Shown piece after piece: positions 10,932 to 22,684 of a stretch of 64,000 bases of DNA (the first letter of the stretch is position 1; each line of letters opens with the position of its first letter). Origin of the DNA: Begonia masoniana (Eukaryota; Streptophyta; Magnoliopsida; Cucurbitales; Begoniaceae); contig CM039502.1 in assembly GCA_022432975.1 (NCBI GenBank), forward strand, positions 26,396,996 through 26,460,995. Reading direction: 5' to 3'. A program made the position numbers and the translations under genes. The notes beneath the pieces are model-generated. The model saw only the letters and a program-made list of their open reading frames with translations, was not told where the DNA came from and did no database searches.

Positions 10932-11476
10932 GTAACGGACCCCGAGGCGTTACGTATCGCCATCCCTCGATTTTAACCTCGACCACGTGGCGTTACGTCC
11001 CGCTGTCCCACGTAGTCAGGTGGCCCCGTACTCCACCTTTATAACGGTCCCCGAGGTGTTACGTATCGCCATCCCTCGGTTTTAACCTCGACCACGTGGA
11101 GTTACGTCCCGCCGTCTCACGTAGTATGGTGGCCCCGTACTCTACCTTTATAACGGTCCCCGAGGCGTTACGTATCGCCATCCCTCGGTTTTAACCTCGA
11201 CCAAGTGGCGTTACGTCCCGCCGTCCCACGTAGTCAGGTGGCCCCGTACTCTACCTTTATAACGGTCCCCGAGGCATTACGTATCGCCATCCTTCGATTT
11301 TAACCTCGACCACGTGGCGTTACGTCCCGCCGTCCCACGTAGTCAGGTGGTCCCGTACTCTACCTTTAAAACGGTCCCTGAGGCGTTACGTATCGCCATC
11401 CCTCGGTTTTAACCTCGACCACGTGGCGTTACGTCCCGCCGTCCCACGTAGTCAGGTGGCCCCGTTCCTCATCTCC
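10932..11476. repeat. 109-bp tandem repeat, five copies, element C 3' LTR
   Basis: Unit boundaries such as ATAACGGTCCCCGAGG recur at 10932, 11041, 11150, 11259 and 11368, each exactly 109 bp apart. The other LTR has three copies. Confidence 0.95.
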
Positions 11477-11529
11477 TCAACTTTCCAGTGCTTAAAACAT
11501 GCTGCATGCTAACCATACCAACTAATAAC

Positions 11530-12090
11530 GACTTCACATCCACATCATATCACATCACACACGTACCTACGACTCACAACCTGCATACTATGACCAACTA
11601 ACGAGAACTTCACATCCACATCTGTACCTACGACCCACCACGTATGCAAGACTCTCAACCTCACAACCTCACCAGACTCACAATCTATACAGGACTGACC
11701 CAAAACCTTACCAGACTCACCTTCTACGCACGATTGACCCACAACCTGCACAAGACTTACTACCTATGTACAACTCACCCACAGCCTGCACAATACTCAC
11801 AGGCTACACATAACTAGCCCACAACCTGCACGATACTCACAACCCACCCACAACTGGCCCACAACCTCACCAAACTCACTTCCTACGCACGACTGACCCA
11901 CAACCTTACCAGACTCACCGCCTACACAGGACTGACTCACCCATCTACGCACAACTGACCTACGACCTCACCAGACTCACCACCTACACACGACTGACTC
12001 ACCCACCTACGCACAACTGACCCACGACCTCACCAGACTCACCACCTACACACGACTGACTCACCCTACGTACAACTGACACCTACGTAC
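11530..12090. repeat. Degenerate precursor-like repeats upstream of the 40-bp array
   Basis: Irregular copies of phrases such as CTCACCAGACTCACCACCTA and CGCACAACTGACCCACGAC lead into the regular 40-bp array. The same zone occurs at about 16,290-16,880 in the other LTR. It looks like a diverged edge of the array. Confidence 0.75.
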
Positions 12091-13612
12091 AACCGTCCCA
12101 CAACCCTCACAAGGCTCACCACCTACACACGACTGACTCACCACCTACGCACAACTGACCCCCGACCTCACCAGACTCACCACCTACATACAACCGTTCC
12201 ACAACCCTCACAAGGCTCACTACCTACGTACAACCATCCCACAACCCTCACAAGGCTCACCACCTATGTACAACCGTCCCACAACCCTCACAAGGCTCAC
12301 CACCTACGTACAACTGTCCCACAACCCTCACAAAGCTCACCACCTACGTACAACCGTCCCACAACCCTCACAAGGCTCACCACCTATGTACAACCGTCCC
12401 ACAACCCTCACAAGGCTCACCACCTACGTACAACCGTCCCATAACCCTCACCATGCTCACCACCTACGTACAACCGTCCCACAACCCTCACAAGGCTCAC
12501 CACCTACGTACAACCGTCCCACAACCCTCACAAGGCTCACCACCTACGTACAACCGTCCCACAACCCTCACAAGGCTCACCACCTACGTACAACCGTCCC
12601 ACAACCCTCACAGGGCTCACCACCTACGTACAACCGTCCCACAACCCTCACAAGGCTCACCACCTACGTACAACCGTCCCACAACCCTCACAAGGCTCAC
12701 CACCTACGTACAACCGTCCCACAACCCTCACAAGGCTCACCACCTACGTACAACCGTCCCACAACCCTCACAAGGCTCACCACCTATGTACAACCGTCCC
12801 ACAACCCTCACAAGGCTCACCACCTATGTACAACCGTCCCACAACCCTCACAAGGCTCACCACCTACGTACAACCGTCCCACAACCCTCACAAAGCTCAC
12901 CACCTACGTACAACCGTCCCACAACCCTCACAAGGCTCACCACCTACGTACAACCGTCCCACAACCCTCACAAGGCTCACCACCTATGTACAACCGTCCC
13001 ACAACCCTCACAAGGCTCACCACCTATGTACAACCGTCCCACAACCCTCACAAGGCTCACCACCTACGTACAACCGTCCCACAACCCTCACAAGGCTCAC
13101 CACCTACGTACAACCGTCCCACAACCCTCACAAGGCTCACCACCTACGTACAACCGTCCCACAACCCTCACAAGGCTCACTGCCTACGTACAACTGTTCC
13201 ACAACCCTCGCAAAGCTCACCACCTACGTACAACCTTTCAACAACCCTCACAAGGCTCACCACCTACGTACAACCGTCCCACAACCCTCACAAGGCTCAC
13301 CACCTATGTACAACCGTCCCACAACCCTCACAAGGCTCACCACCTATGTACAACCGTCCCACAACCCTCACAAGGCTCACCACCTATGTACAACCGTCCC
13401 ACAACCCTCACAAGGCTCACCACCTATGTACAACCGTCCCACAACCCTCACAAGGCTCACCACCTACGTACAACCGTCCCACAACCCTCACCATGCTCAC
13501 CACCTACGTCCCACAACCCTCACAAGGCTCACCACCTACGAACAACCGTCCCACAACCCTCACAAGGCTCACCACCGACGTACAACCGTCCCACAACCCT
13601 CACAAGGCTCAC
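12090..13612. repeat. 40-bp minisatellite, about 38 copies, element C 3' LTR
   Basis: The unit is ACAACCCTCACAAGGCTCAC followed by CACCTACGTACAACCGTCCC. Copies differ by few substitutions (TACGTA or TATGTA). Because 40 is not a multiple of three and the unit lacks stops, all three plus frames stay open for hundreds of codons. These frames are not genes. Confidence 0.97.
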
Positions 13613-13705
13613 CACACACCACTGACGACAACTGCACGTACACGTCACATATAGACTACTCATGACCTACACATGACTCACAACATGCAAACAACGGTGG
13701 TGTAG

Positions 13706-13754
13706 GCCCTTCTGGGCGACTCTCAAGCAATTACATCCACACTACTACTTACCT
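13706..13754 (-). promoter_or_regulatory. Leader module 1, element C 3' LTR
   Basis: Minus-strand AGGTAAGT (13754-13747) is followed after 29 nt by GCCC-AGAA-GGGC and CTAC. The stem is perfect but differs in sequence from the other families. The element's other LTR has lost this part. Confidence 0.6.
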
Positions 13755-14568
13755 GGCATCCTAGCTCGCTCGAGTTTGCCACGTCACGTCACCTACGGCT
13801 TCACCTAGCACAATTCAAAATCCACATTAGTACCTAGGCTTAAACTCGCCAATTCATCCTAAAACTAACATTTCTAACTTAACCCAACTCACATCTAACT
13901 AAACGAGTCACTAACTTGTGTTTGGTAAAAACCGTCCTGAATTTTTGGACGTGCGTAACTTTCGCATCGGTTATCGGAATCGAATGATTCCAGCGGCCAC
14001 GTACTCCTTTAATAACCTAGTTTAACTCGCCCAAAGAGAATTTAAAACAAACGGCCGCAGCTAAATAAAAACCTCCAAAAACAGAACCGGTCTTTGGAGC
14101 TAAATCCCCCTTTTTTTGGTTTTTCAGCAAATCTCACCAAATCCCTCACTAATCTATCACATTCTACCCTATTAAGCATAATTTAACAAAAATCTAAAGT
14201 TTCAAATTCAGAAACCTAAATCACAGCACACTCTCCCCTCGGCTCTCACCCTGAAAACAGGGGTACCTCATCCCACCAATGCTCGCCCACCTCACACATC
14301 CAATTCCCCCATATTTTCGTCGCAAAATAACAACAGAAAAATTGGCCATTCACGCCTTATCGTTCAGACCACCCTCACCGATCAACAAAGAGGAAACAGG
14401 GAGAAGAAACTCACTTGTTTTTGTCCGAATTTGTGCGCGAAACCGGAGAGGAAGAGGGGGGTTCAGTTCGCCAGAGTTTGCCCGTCGGAATGGTGGCCGA
14501 AATCGCGGAGTCGCCAGAGGGAGAACATCGGCTCTCTCTCTTGCGCCGGGGACTCGGGCTGAAGAAGT

Positions 14569-14604
14569 AGAATGGCTTCTTCACGAAGCCATTCTGTTTT
14601 TATA
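14569..14604 (-). promoter_or_regulatory. TATA box with adjoining 11-bp perfect hairpin, element C 3' LTR
   Basis: Minus-strand TATAAAAA (14604-14597) is followed one base later by AGAATGGCTTC, a 5-nt loop and GAAGCCATTCT. The hairpin fills the interval where the transcription start would be expected. Confidence 0.65.
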
Positions 14605-14621
14605 AAAAAATTTAATAAATT

Positions 14622-14662
14622 TATATATATATATATATATATATATTTATTTATTTATTTGT
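14622..14662. repeat. AT and TTTA microsatellite
   Basis: A run of (AT)n followed by (TTTA)n. In the other LTR this is where the 0.9 kb foreign sequence is inserted. Confidence 0.9.
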
Positions 14663-14862
14663 TTAACCAAATTACTAAATCGCCCTCACGTGTTTAAATT
14701 TCTGTATTTCTGTTAAGTTAGCGTCCTCTCGACTTAAAAATTTAGAAATCTTCTTCTAAATAAAATCCTAAGTTTTAATAAGCTAATTAGTCCGTTAAAA
14801 TCTCTCACGGAAATTCTAACAGGATTTTTAATTTACTCGATAAGATTTTCCGGGTTATTACA

Positions 14863-15113
14863 TCCTCCCCACCTTATAAGAATTTTGTCCTCAAAATTTA
14901 CGTACCGAATAACTCAGGAAACTGTCGCTCCAAGTCCTCTAAACTCCCTCAACATATCTCTCTAACCCTGAACCATTTAACACTATCGTAAATAAATAAA
15001 TAAAACGAGAGTTCTAAGAAATACTTACAGTTGGCAAAGCGCTCCCAGGCAGCGGCTGACGGTGTTAGGTAATCCACTGAACGAGGTCGACCCCATCGCT
15101 CTGATACCATAAC
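14863..15113 (-). mobile_element. Element C interior (251 bp) with PPT and PBS
   Basis: On the minus strand the primer binding site TGGTATCAGAGCG (15109-15097), complementary to initiator tRNA-Met, follows the right LTR, and GGGGAGGA (14870-14863) abuts the left LTR as polypurine tract. Nothing between them looks coding. This is the minimum needed for reverse transcription. Confidence 0.88.
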
Positions 15114-15644
15114 TGTAACGCCCCGAAAACCCATCCGAATTCCCCGTTCGCTATAGGGACTACTCTGAGCTAAACGACTAACTAATTTTCCTTATTCCTA
15201 ACCATTAAGCACCACGGCGTCCTTCCCGAAAATTTCGACAGAGTAACGCCTAAAAATGGCGCCCCCAAAATGCTAAGTACCGGCAAACGAATAAATCTCA
15301 ACCAATCCAGAATACACCTACAAAACTATCCAGTCTACGAAATCTCCAAACAATCATCATAACAGAACGACAATGCTATCGACCAAAACGAAGAAAGTTC
15401 ACAGTATAAGGTGACATATCATCCTTAACTATGACTATATACAACAAATACAAATACCCCCACAAAAGACAAAAAAAATCTTACTCCCCATCAACACCAT
15501 GCTACAGCTCTTCCTGGGTCGGGTCGCCCTAACACTGTCATCAACCGGAGCCCTGGTCGCACGCCACCAACTGCCACCTACACCTAGTCAGACTCTTGGT
15601 ACACACCCACCAGCTCAGCAGTACCTACACCACAGAACACACCG

Positions 15645-15659
15645 TAAGCTCAAAGCTTA
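15645..15659 (-). promoter_or_regulatory. Leader hairpin 2, element C 5' LTR
   Basis: Identical to the copy at 10667-10681: TAAGCT stem with AGCTTA. Confidence 0.55.
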
Positions 15660-15906
15660 GCAAGTAAAGTGCTGAAAAAAAAAAGTAAAAAATGAAAACT
15701 GGTTATGCAATCCTAACATATGCAGGTCTCTACACACATTGTCATCATCTCACCGCATCGCATCTCACCGAGGTTTGGAATGTAACCACACTGGGCAGTC
15801 AGTCCGTACACCGCACTGTTTACCGGCACGTCACCGCCGTCCCGGTTCCTCCAGGAACGGGGTCCACAAGTCAAACCCAAACCCCCACACCGCACTGTTT
15901 ACCTTT

Positions 15907-16232
15907 GTAACGGTCCCGGAGGCGTTACATATCGCCATCCCTCAGTTTTAACCTCGACCACTTGGCGTTACGTCCCGCCGTCCCACGTAGTCAGGTGGCC
16001 CCGTACTCTACCTTTATAACGGTCCCCGAGGCATTACGTATCGCCATCTCTCGGTTTTAACCTCGACCACGTGGCGTTATGTCCCGCCGTCCCACGTAGT
16101 CAGGTGGCCCGTACTCTATATTTATAACGGTCCCCGAGGCGTTAGGTATCGCCATCCCTCGGTTTTAACATCGACCACGTGGCGTTACGTCCCGCCATCC
16201 CACATAGTCAGGTGGCCCCGTTCCTCATCTCC
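15907..16232. repeat. 109-bp tandem repeat, three copies, element C 5' LTR
   Basis: Units begin at 15907, 16016 and 16124. They have the same sequence as the five copies in the left LTR. Confidence 0.93.
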
Positions 16233-16889
16233 TTTACTTTCCAGTGCTTAAAACATGCTGCATACTAACCATACCAACTAATAACGACTTCACATCCACA
16301 TCACATCACACACGTACCTACGACTCACAACCTGCATACTATGACCAACTAATAAGAACTTCACATCCACATCCGTACCTACGAACACTCACCAGACTCA
16401 CAACCTATACACGACTTACCCACAACCTCACCAGACTCACCTCCTACGCACGATTGACCCACAACTTGCACAAGACTTACTACCTATGTACAACTCACCC
16501 ACAGCCTGCACAATACTCACAGCCTGCACATAACTAGCAAACAACCTGCACGATACTCACAACCCACCCACAACTGGCCCACAACCTCACCAAACCTACC
16601 TCCTATGCACGACTGACCCACAACCTTACCAGACTCACTGCCTACACAGGACTGACTCACCCACCTACGCACAACTGACCTACGACCTCACCAGACTCAC
16701 CAACTACACACGACTGACTCACCCACCTATGCACAACTAACCCACGACCTCACCAGACTCACCACCTACACACGACTGACTCACCCACCTACGAACAACT
16801 GACCTACGACCTCACCAGACTCACCACCTACACACAACTGACTCACCCACCTACGCACAACTGACCCACGACCTCACCAGACTCACTAG

Positions 16890-19808
16890 CTAGATACAAC
16901 CGTTCCACAACCCTCACAAGGCTCACTACCTACGTACAACTATCTCACAACCCTCACAAGGCTCACCACATACGTACGACTGTCCCACAACCCTCACAAG
17001 GCTCACCACCTACGTACAACCGTCCCACAACCCTCACAAGGCTCACCACATACGTACGACTGTCCCACAACCCTCACAAGGCTCACTGCCTACGTACAAC
17101 TGTCCCACAACCCTCACAAAGCTCACCACCTACGTACAACCGTCCCACAACCCTCACAAGGCTCACCACCTACGTACAACCATCCCACAACCCTCACAAG
17201 GCTCACCACCTACGTACAACCGTCCCACAACCCTCACAAGGCTCACCACATACGTACGACTGTCCCACAACCCTCACAAGGCTCACCACATACGTACGAC
17301 TGTCCCACAACCCTCACAAGGCTCACAACCTACGTCCCACAACCCTCACAAAGCTCACCACCTACATACAACCGTCCCACAACCCTCACAAGGCTCACAA
17401 CCTACGTCCCACGACCCTCACAAGGCTCACCACCTATGTACAACCGTCCCACAACCCTCACAAGGCTCACAACCTACGTAGAACCGTCCCACAACCCTCA
17501 CAAGGCTCGCCACATACGTACAACTTTCCCACAACCCTCACAAGGCTCACCACCTACGTCCCACAACCTTCACAAGGCTCACCACCTACGTACAACCGTC
17601 CCACAACCCTCACAAGGCTCACCACATACGTACGACTGTCCCACAACCCTCACAAGGCTCACCACATACGTACGACTGTCCCACAACCCTCACAAGGCTC
17701 ACCACATACGTACGACTGTCCCACAACCCTCACAAGGCTCACCACATACGTACGACTGTCCCACAACCCTCACAAGGCTCACCACATACGTACGACTGTC
17801 CCACAACCCTCACAAGGCTCACCACATACGTACGACTGTCCCACAACCCTCACAAGGCTCACCACATACGTACGACTGTCCCACAACCCTCACAAGGCTC
17901 ACCACCTACGTACAACCGTCCCACAACCCTCACAAGGCTCACCACATACGTACGACTGTCCCACAACCCTCACAAGGCTCACCACATACGTACGACTGTC
18001 CCACAACCCTCACAAGGCTCACCACATACGTACGACTGTCCCACAACCCTCACAAGGCTCACCACCTACGTACAACCGTCCCACAACCTCACAAGGCTCA
18101 CCACCTACGTACAACCGTCCCACAACCCTCACAAGGCTCACCACATACGTACGACTGTCCCACAACCCTCACAAGGCTCACCACATACGTACGACTGTCC
18201 CACAACCCTCACAAGGCTCACCACATACGTACGACTGTCCCACAACCCTCACAAGGCTCACCACATACGTACGACTGTCCCACAACCCTCACAAGGCTCA
18301 CCACATACGTACGACTGTCCCACAACCCTCACAAGCTCACCACCTACGTACAACCGTCCCACAACCTCACAAGGCTCACCACATACGTACGACTGTCCCA
18401 CAACCCTCACAAGGCTCACCACATACGTACGACTGTCCCACAACCCTCACAAGGCTCACCACATACGTACGACTGTCCCACAACCCTCACAAGGCTCACC
18501 ACATACGTACGACTGTCCCACAACCCTCACAAGGCTCACCACATACGTACGACTGTCCCACAACCCTCACAAGGCTCACCACATACGTACGACTGTCCCA
18601 CAACCCTCACAAGGCTCACCACATACGTACGACTGTCCCACAACCCTCACAAGGCTCACCACATACGTACGACTGTCCCACAACCCTCACAAGGCTCACC
18701 ACATACGTACGACTGTCCCACAACCCTCACAAGGCTCACCACATACGTACGACTGTCCCACAACCCTCACAAGGCTCACCACATACGTACGACTGTCCCA
18801 CAACCCTCACAAGGCTCACCACATACGTACGACTGTCCCACAACCCTCACAAGGCTCACCACCTACGTACAACCGTCCCACAACCCTCACAAGGCTCACC
18901 ACCTACGTACAACCGTCCCACAACCCTCACAAGGCTCACCACCTACGTACAACCGTCCCACAACCCTCACAAGGCTCACCACCTACGTACAACCGTCCCA
19001 CAACCCTCACAAGGCTCACCACCTACGTACAACCGTCCCACAACCCTCACAAGGCTCACCACCTACGTACAACCGTCCCACAACCCTCACAAGGCTCACC
19101 ACCTACGTACAACCGTCCCACAACCCTCACAAGGCTCACCACCTACGTACAACCGTCCCACAACCCTCACAAGGCTCACCACCTACGTACAACCGTCCCA
19201 CAACCCTCACAAGGCTCACCACCTACGTACAACCGTCCCACAACCCTCACAAGGCTCACCACCTACGTACAACCGTCCCACAACCCTCACAAGGCTCACC
19301 ACCTACGTACAACCGTCCCACAACCCTCACAAGGCTCACCACCTACGTACAACCGTCCCACAACCCTCACAAGGCTCACCACCTACGTACAACCGTCCCA
19401 CAACCCTCACAAGGCTCACCACCTACGTACAACCGTCCCACAACCCTCACAAGGCTCACCACCTACGTACAACCGTCCCACAACCCTCACAAGGCTCACC
19501 ACCTACGTACAACCGTCCCACAACCCTCACAAGGCTCACCACCTACGTACAACCGTCCCACAACCCTCACAAGGCTCACCACCTACGTACAACCGTCCCA
19601 CAACCCTCACAAGGCTCACCACCTACGTACAACCGTCCCACAACCCTCACAAGGCTCACCACCTACGTACAACCGTCCCACAACCCTCACAAGGCTCACC
19701 ACCTACGTACAACCGTCCCACAACCCTCACAAGGCTCACCACCTACGTACAACCGTCCCACAACCCTCACAAGGCTCACCACCTACGTACAACCGTCCCA
19801 CAACCCTC
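16890..19808. repeat. 40-bp minisatellite, about 73 copies, element C 5' LTR
   Basis: Two unit types occur in blocks. About 17,600-18,850 is mostly the type with ACATACGTACGACTGTCCC. From about 18,850 to 19,808 there are 24 apparently identical copies of the type with ACCTACGTACAACCGTCCC. A few units are shortened (near 17,330, 18,090 and 18,330). The long open frame here is a by-product of the stop-free 40-bp period. Confidence 0.97.
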
Positions 19809-20207
19809 ATAAGTCATATAATTTAACAAAATCTAAAGTTTCAAATTGTAGAACCTAAATCACAGCACACTCTCCCCTCGGCTCTCACCCTGAAAATAGG
19901 GGTACCTCATCCCACCAATGCTCGCCCACCTCACACATCTAATTCCCCCATATTTTTGTCACAAAATAACAACAGAACAATCGGCCATTCATGCCTCATC
20001 GTTCAGACCACCCTCGTTGATCAACAAAGAGGAAACATGGAGAAGAAACTCACCTGTTTTCGTCCGAATTTGTGCGCGAAACCGGAGAGGAAGAGGGGGG
20101 TTCTGTTCACCGGAGTTTGCTCGTCTTAATAGTGGCCGAAATCGCGGAGTCGCCGGAGGGAGAACATTGGCTCTCTCTCTCGCGCCGGGGACTCGGGCTG
20201 AAGAAGC

Positions 20208-20243
20208 AGAATGGCTTCTTTGCGAAGCCATTCTGTTTCTATA
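20208..20243 (-). promoter_or_regulatory. TATA-like box and 11-bp hairpin, element C 5' LTR
   Basis: Same arrangement as at 14569-14604. The 11-bp stem is unchanged although the loop differs (TTTGC instead of TTCAC). The box reads TATAGAAA. Confidence 0.6.
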
Positions 20244-20253
20244 AAAAAATTTA

Positions 20254-21197
20254 ACAGAGAAATGAATTATGGTACCATAATACCCATTGTAACTATTGGT
20301 TAACCAATTACGATACAAGGAATATTCTAGTAGTCATTGTTCATTCTCACAAAGATGAGATACCTAATGTTGTGGAAGGGATTAAGAGGGCCTATGCAGA
20401 AACTGGTGAGAGATTTTGGTCTCCTTTCCATAACTCATTTTCGGAGGCAACTATAATGGTTAGGTATTATATACTTGATATATTATAGTGGTAAGAAGAT
20501 TTTGAGCTCGACAGTATTATGGTTGTTCAGATAAGAGTTCACTTATAAATATCCAAAATCCCGTATCCATCTCATTGACACGGTGTGGGCTACCAACGGA
20601 AGGGGTAATTCCCTCCAATGCCTTTTCGAGTTTTCTGTGCATCGTTTTCTTTCCATACTCAATTATCTACTGTTAACCTTTTCTTATTGAATGCTTCAAT
20701 CACGTCTACTTCCTGGAAAACTAAGACCGTTAATCAAGAGATTATTCGGTTTGGTCTACTATGGAGGTGTCATGATCTAGCAAATGAGGAAAGAAAGTAG
20801 AGCGCGGTGAAACAATTCCGTCGTTCAGTCGAAAGAGACAGGTTAGCAGCGATAACCCGAGCAGTGAAACAGAAGTAGGGTTCCGGCATTGAGTTTCAAA
20901 GGATCCGGGTTCTAAACAAAAAAAAAAGAGGCTTTTTGATATGAGATTTTTCAACGAAATGCTCTGCTTTCAAGCTTGACTAATAGGGCTAGGTCATTCT
21001 CTTTCTAGTTAACAGCTGTGCTGTTCAGGCATCCGAACAGGGGTTTAGTCAACTAAGTATACCTCATCACTGCACGCTTTCGATATCTCTGTCTCCCATC
21101 GTAGGCCCGCCAGTGAGAGTCTCGTCAACCATTCCTTTTACATAGCTCTTGATACAAAATAGATAGAGTTCATAGTAGCTCAAGTCTCGGAAACCAA
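20254..21197. other. 0.94 kb unrelated insertion in element C 5' LTR, possibly organellar DNA
   Basis: The left LTR runs straight from AAAAAAATTTA to the AT/TTTA tract. Here about 944 bp intervene, with no LTR-type ends and no clear target duplication. Base composition and texture differ from the surrounding retroelements. A short plus-strand frame near 20318-20488 reads HSHKDEIPNVVEGIKRAY, which I do not recognise. Mosaic non-coding plant mitochondrial DNA often looks like this, so a nuclear copy of mitochondrial DNA is the leading guess. A captured gene fragment is also possible. Confidence 0.4.
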
Positions 21198-21435
21198 ATT
21201 TTTTTTTATATATATTTCTTTATTTATTTATTTGTTTAACCAAATTACTAAATCGCCCTCACGTGTTTAAATTTCTGTATTTCCGTTAAGTTAGCGTCCT
21301 CTCGACCTAAAAATTTAGAAATCTTCTTCTAAATAAAATCCTAAGTTTTAATAAGCTAATTAGCCCGTTAAAATCTCTCACGGAAATTCTAACAGGATTT
21401 TTAATTTACTCGATAAAATTTTTCGGGATATTACA

Positions 21436-21667
21436 CGCTACATGGACTTAGAAATCTCCTCAACCTTTCGATCTAATTGGTCTAATATAGATGAAACCTA
21501 GGCCTGAAAACATGCAAAAGCAGAAACCTAATCTTAAAATCTTTGGACAATATTGGTTTTAAGACTGGACAAGCATGCTGAAATTAGATCCAACTATTCA
21601 TAAACTTTAGACTGTCCACCTCGAGAGGAAGAAGGATGATCAGAATGAGAAGCTGGATGAGCACAGT
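21436..21667 (-). mobile_element. Sirevirus-like Copia interior fragment
   Basis: This sequence lies between element C and solo LTR H. It continues the Copia interior between the env-like region and the polypurine tract. No frame or motif is recognisable. Confidence 0.6.
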
Positions 21668-22648
21668 TGTAATACCCGGCTGTACGAAATATTAATATTT
21701 TAATGTAAAGGACATTTTTGTTAATATGTCAAATTAAGTCCGTTTTGTAAAAATAAAGCGTCATTACGATCCTAATAATTAATAAGGATTTTAAGAATAT
21801 TTTAGAAATTTTAAGAGTCGTAACGCTAATTTTACGAGAATTATGTTTATCGTAATATAAAGGATACTTTGGTAAAAATAGTAAACGAGGTCCGTTTTAC
21901 AAACGAAAAGTTTTAATAGAACCCTGATAATAAGCTGGAGTTATTGGCAAAATAAGGAGATTTGGAGAAACCGAATCGTAAGACAATTAACGAAATGAAG
22001 GATAAAACAAATAGAAAATCAAAGGAAGGGCAAAAAGGTAATTTGGCAGGACAATTTTTTAATTAAAAACACAATTCTCTTCTTCTTCTCCCTCCTTCAT
22101 GAATTCTCTCCCTCCTCTGTGATTTTTTTGGCTACTCACTTCTCCCTCACGGCGTTTCTCATTTTGGCGACCGTTCTTCCCTCCAATCGTCTCGATTCTT
22201 CGCAATTTCTTCCCCAATCCCGACCCTAGATACGATTCTAAGGTTTTAGCAAAGTTTGTTTCGATTTTTATAGAGTTTAAACGATTAGGGTTCGTTTAGG
22301 GTTTCGTTAAAAACGTGATTTAGGATTCGAAATCGATAGGTTTATCGTAGTTGTGGATATATTGACGTATTAAATACTAATGGACGAAGTTTAGAGTGTA
22401 TGCGGTGTTTAGGTCGGAAAACCGGATTTTGAGGTTGAGAAATCTCCATTAATGGAGTTTTGTAAATTCGCGAGCGTGAATTGCTCGATAAAATGCTTCA
22501 ATGAATCAAATTAAGGCTTTAGAAAATTTCCTTAGTTAAGGTTTCGTTAAATTTGGACGTTTAATAGTTTAAACTCGTTTTAACGACAATATTGTGAAAT
22601 TGCCTTAGGTGAACGCAAGTGGACGACGCTTGGATTTCAACGGACACG

Positions 22649-22684
22649 AGGTAAGTTCTCGTGACTTACTCTGGCCGATAGGCC
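22649..22684 (+). promoter_or_regulatory. Leader module 1, solo LTR H
   Basis: AGGTAAGT is followed after 16 nt by GGCC-GATA-GGCC and CTAC. Confidence 0.62.

Larger units (their letters stand above)
10136..14862 (-). mobile_element. Element C 3' LTR (left), 4.7 kb
   Basis: It starts TGTAACGCACCGAAAACCC and ends TTCCGGGTTATTACA. From the left it holds hairpin 2, five 109-bp repeats, a degenerate repeat zone (about 11,530-12,090), the 40-bp minisatellite, module 1, a unique zone, a perfect 11-bp stem hairpin next to a TATA box, an AT microsatellite and a terminal 200 bp. Confidence 0.92.
10136..21435 (-). mobile_element. Element C: non-autonomous LTR retrotransposon with giant repeat-filled LTRs
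   Basis: Two LTRs (10136-14862 and 15114-21435) enclose only 251 bp. A primer binding site next to the right LTR and a polypurine tract next to the left one put the element on the minus strand. The flanks CGCAA (10131-10135) and CGCTA (21436-21440) are a target duplication with one mismatch. No coding sequence for gag or pol is present, so it would need proteins from another element. The LTRs differ mainly in tandem-repeat copy number, an internal deletion and a 0.9 kb foreign insertion. Confidence 0.92.
15114..21435 (-). mobile_element. Element C 5' LTR (right), 6.3 kb with insertion
   Basis: It starts TGTAACGCCCCGAAAACCC and ends TTCGGGATATTACA. Compared with the left LTR it has three rather than five 109-bp repeats, about twice as many 40-bp copies in two sequence types, no sequence equivalent to about 13,613-14,176 (so no module 1), and a 0.9 kb unrelated insertion at 20254-21197. 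Confidence 0.92.

Noticed and set aside
12266..13665. Three overlapping long open frames (462, 390 and 279 codons) rich in His, Pro and Thr
   Set aside because: All are readings of the stop-free 40-bp minisatellite in different frames. The period of 40 is not a multiple of three, so the frames carry the same 40-residue cycle.
12090..19808. CRISPR array
   Set aside because: Units are directly contiguous with no unique spacers, there are no cas genes, and the context is a plant retrotransposon.
17436..19826. A 796-codon open frame
   Set aside because: Same 40-bp array in the other LTR. No start context, domain or codon bias beyond the repeat.
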